In this document: in pieces, positions 63,969-64,000 of the stretch
Numbering within the stretch: the first letter of the stretch is position 1
Layout of the letters: each line of letters begins with the position of its first letter
NCBI GenBank assembly: GCA_958510825.1
Contig: OY294049.1
Span: 496,001 to 560,000 of the forward strand
DNA: 64,000 bases
Direction of reading: 5' to 3'
DNA from: Brachypterus glaber
Taxonomy: Eukaryota > Arthropoda > Insecta > Coleoptera > Kateretidae
The notes under the pieces: generated by a model
What the model saw: the letters and a program-made list of their open reading frames with translations, nothing else
Told to the model about the DNA's origin: nothing
Databases searched by the model: none
Made by a program: the position numbers and the translations under genes

Positions 63969-64000
63969 CTTTTTTTTGTGTTTGTAAGTGCTTGCCAGAA

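Larger units (their letters stand above)
63526..64000. repeat. Start of histone repeat unit 7 (partial)
   Basis: The H2A 3' flank and dyad array of the next unit, ending at the window edge before its 5S gene. Confidence 0.95.

Overview
The window is a replication-dependent histone gene array from an arthropod nuclear genome, most likely an insect. The five predicted histones are of insect type: H2A has 124 aa and ends KKTEKKA, H2B begins [19 protein letters not shown], and H3 is of the H3.2 kind. The order H1-H3-H4-H2A-H2B, with divergent H3/H4 and H2A/H2B pairs, is the Drosophila order. I cannot name the species.

Layout. Six tandem units plus partial ends are present. The basic unit is about 7,227-7,228 bp (units 3 and 5 carry no inserts beyond the tandem itself). 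Read on the + strand it runs: H2A 3' processing stem-loop, an AT-rich spacer with a dyad-repeat array, a 5S rRNA gene (+), H4 (-), H3 (+), a microsatellite-rich spacer, H1 (-), a GC-rich island plus AT-rich spacer, H2B (-), H2A (+). Units span 78-12137, 12138-24774, 24775-32002, 32003-43420, 43421-50647 and 50648-63525; 63526-64000 starts a seventh. Coding and spacer sequences are nearly identical between units and differ mainly in microsatellite length.

Mobile elements. Four of the six units are interrupted. Element A, a Jockey-clade non-LTR retrotransposon (ORF1 with three CCHC knuckles; ORF2 with APE-type endonuclease and reverse transcriptase), occurs four times: A1 6872-11698 (+, full length, frameshifted), A2 14018-17538 (-, 5' end intact, 3' part lost), A3 22814-24728 (-, 5'-truncated, inside H2A) and A4 38799-42981 (+, 5'-truncated, intact 915-aa ORF2). 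A second Jockey-clade element, B, has both ORFs open and lies in a composite insertion at 57326-62966 upstream of H2B.

Main point. A1 and A4 entered the same nucleotide about 30 bp downstream of the H2A TATA box, A2 has its 5' end about 35 bp downstream of the H4 TATA box, and the composite lies about 30 bp downstream of the H2B TATA box. So four of five insertion events sit at expected histone transcription start sites, and the retrotransposon ORFs there are in the sense direction of the histone gene. This suggests a retroelement lineage that uses histone promoters as a niche and may be transcribed from them. That is inference from position; nothing here shows expression.

How the genes work together. 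The five histones supply nucleosome cores (H2A, H2B, H3, H4) and linker histone (H1) during S phase. Every gene has a TATA-like box and a 3' stem-loop of the SLBP/U7 processing type. The 5S gene adds a Pol III unit to each repeat. Units 3 and 5 have all five genes intact. Units 1 and 4 have H2A cut off from its promoter, unit 2 has broken H4 and H2A, and unit 6 has H2B cut off from its promoter.
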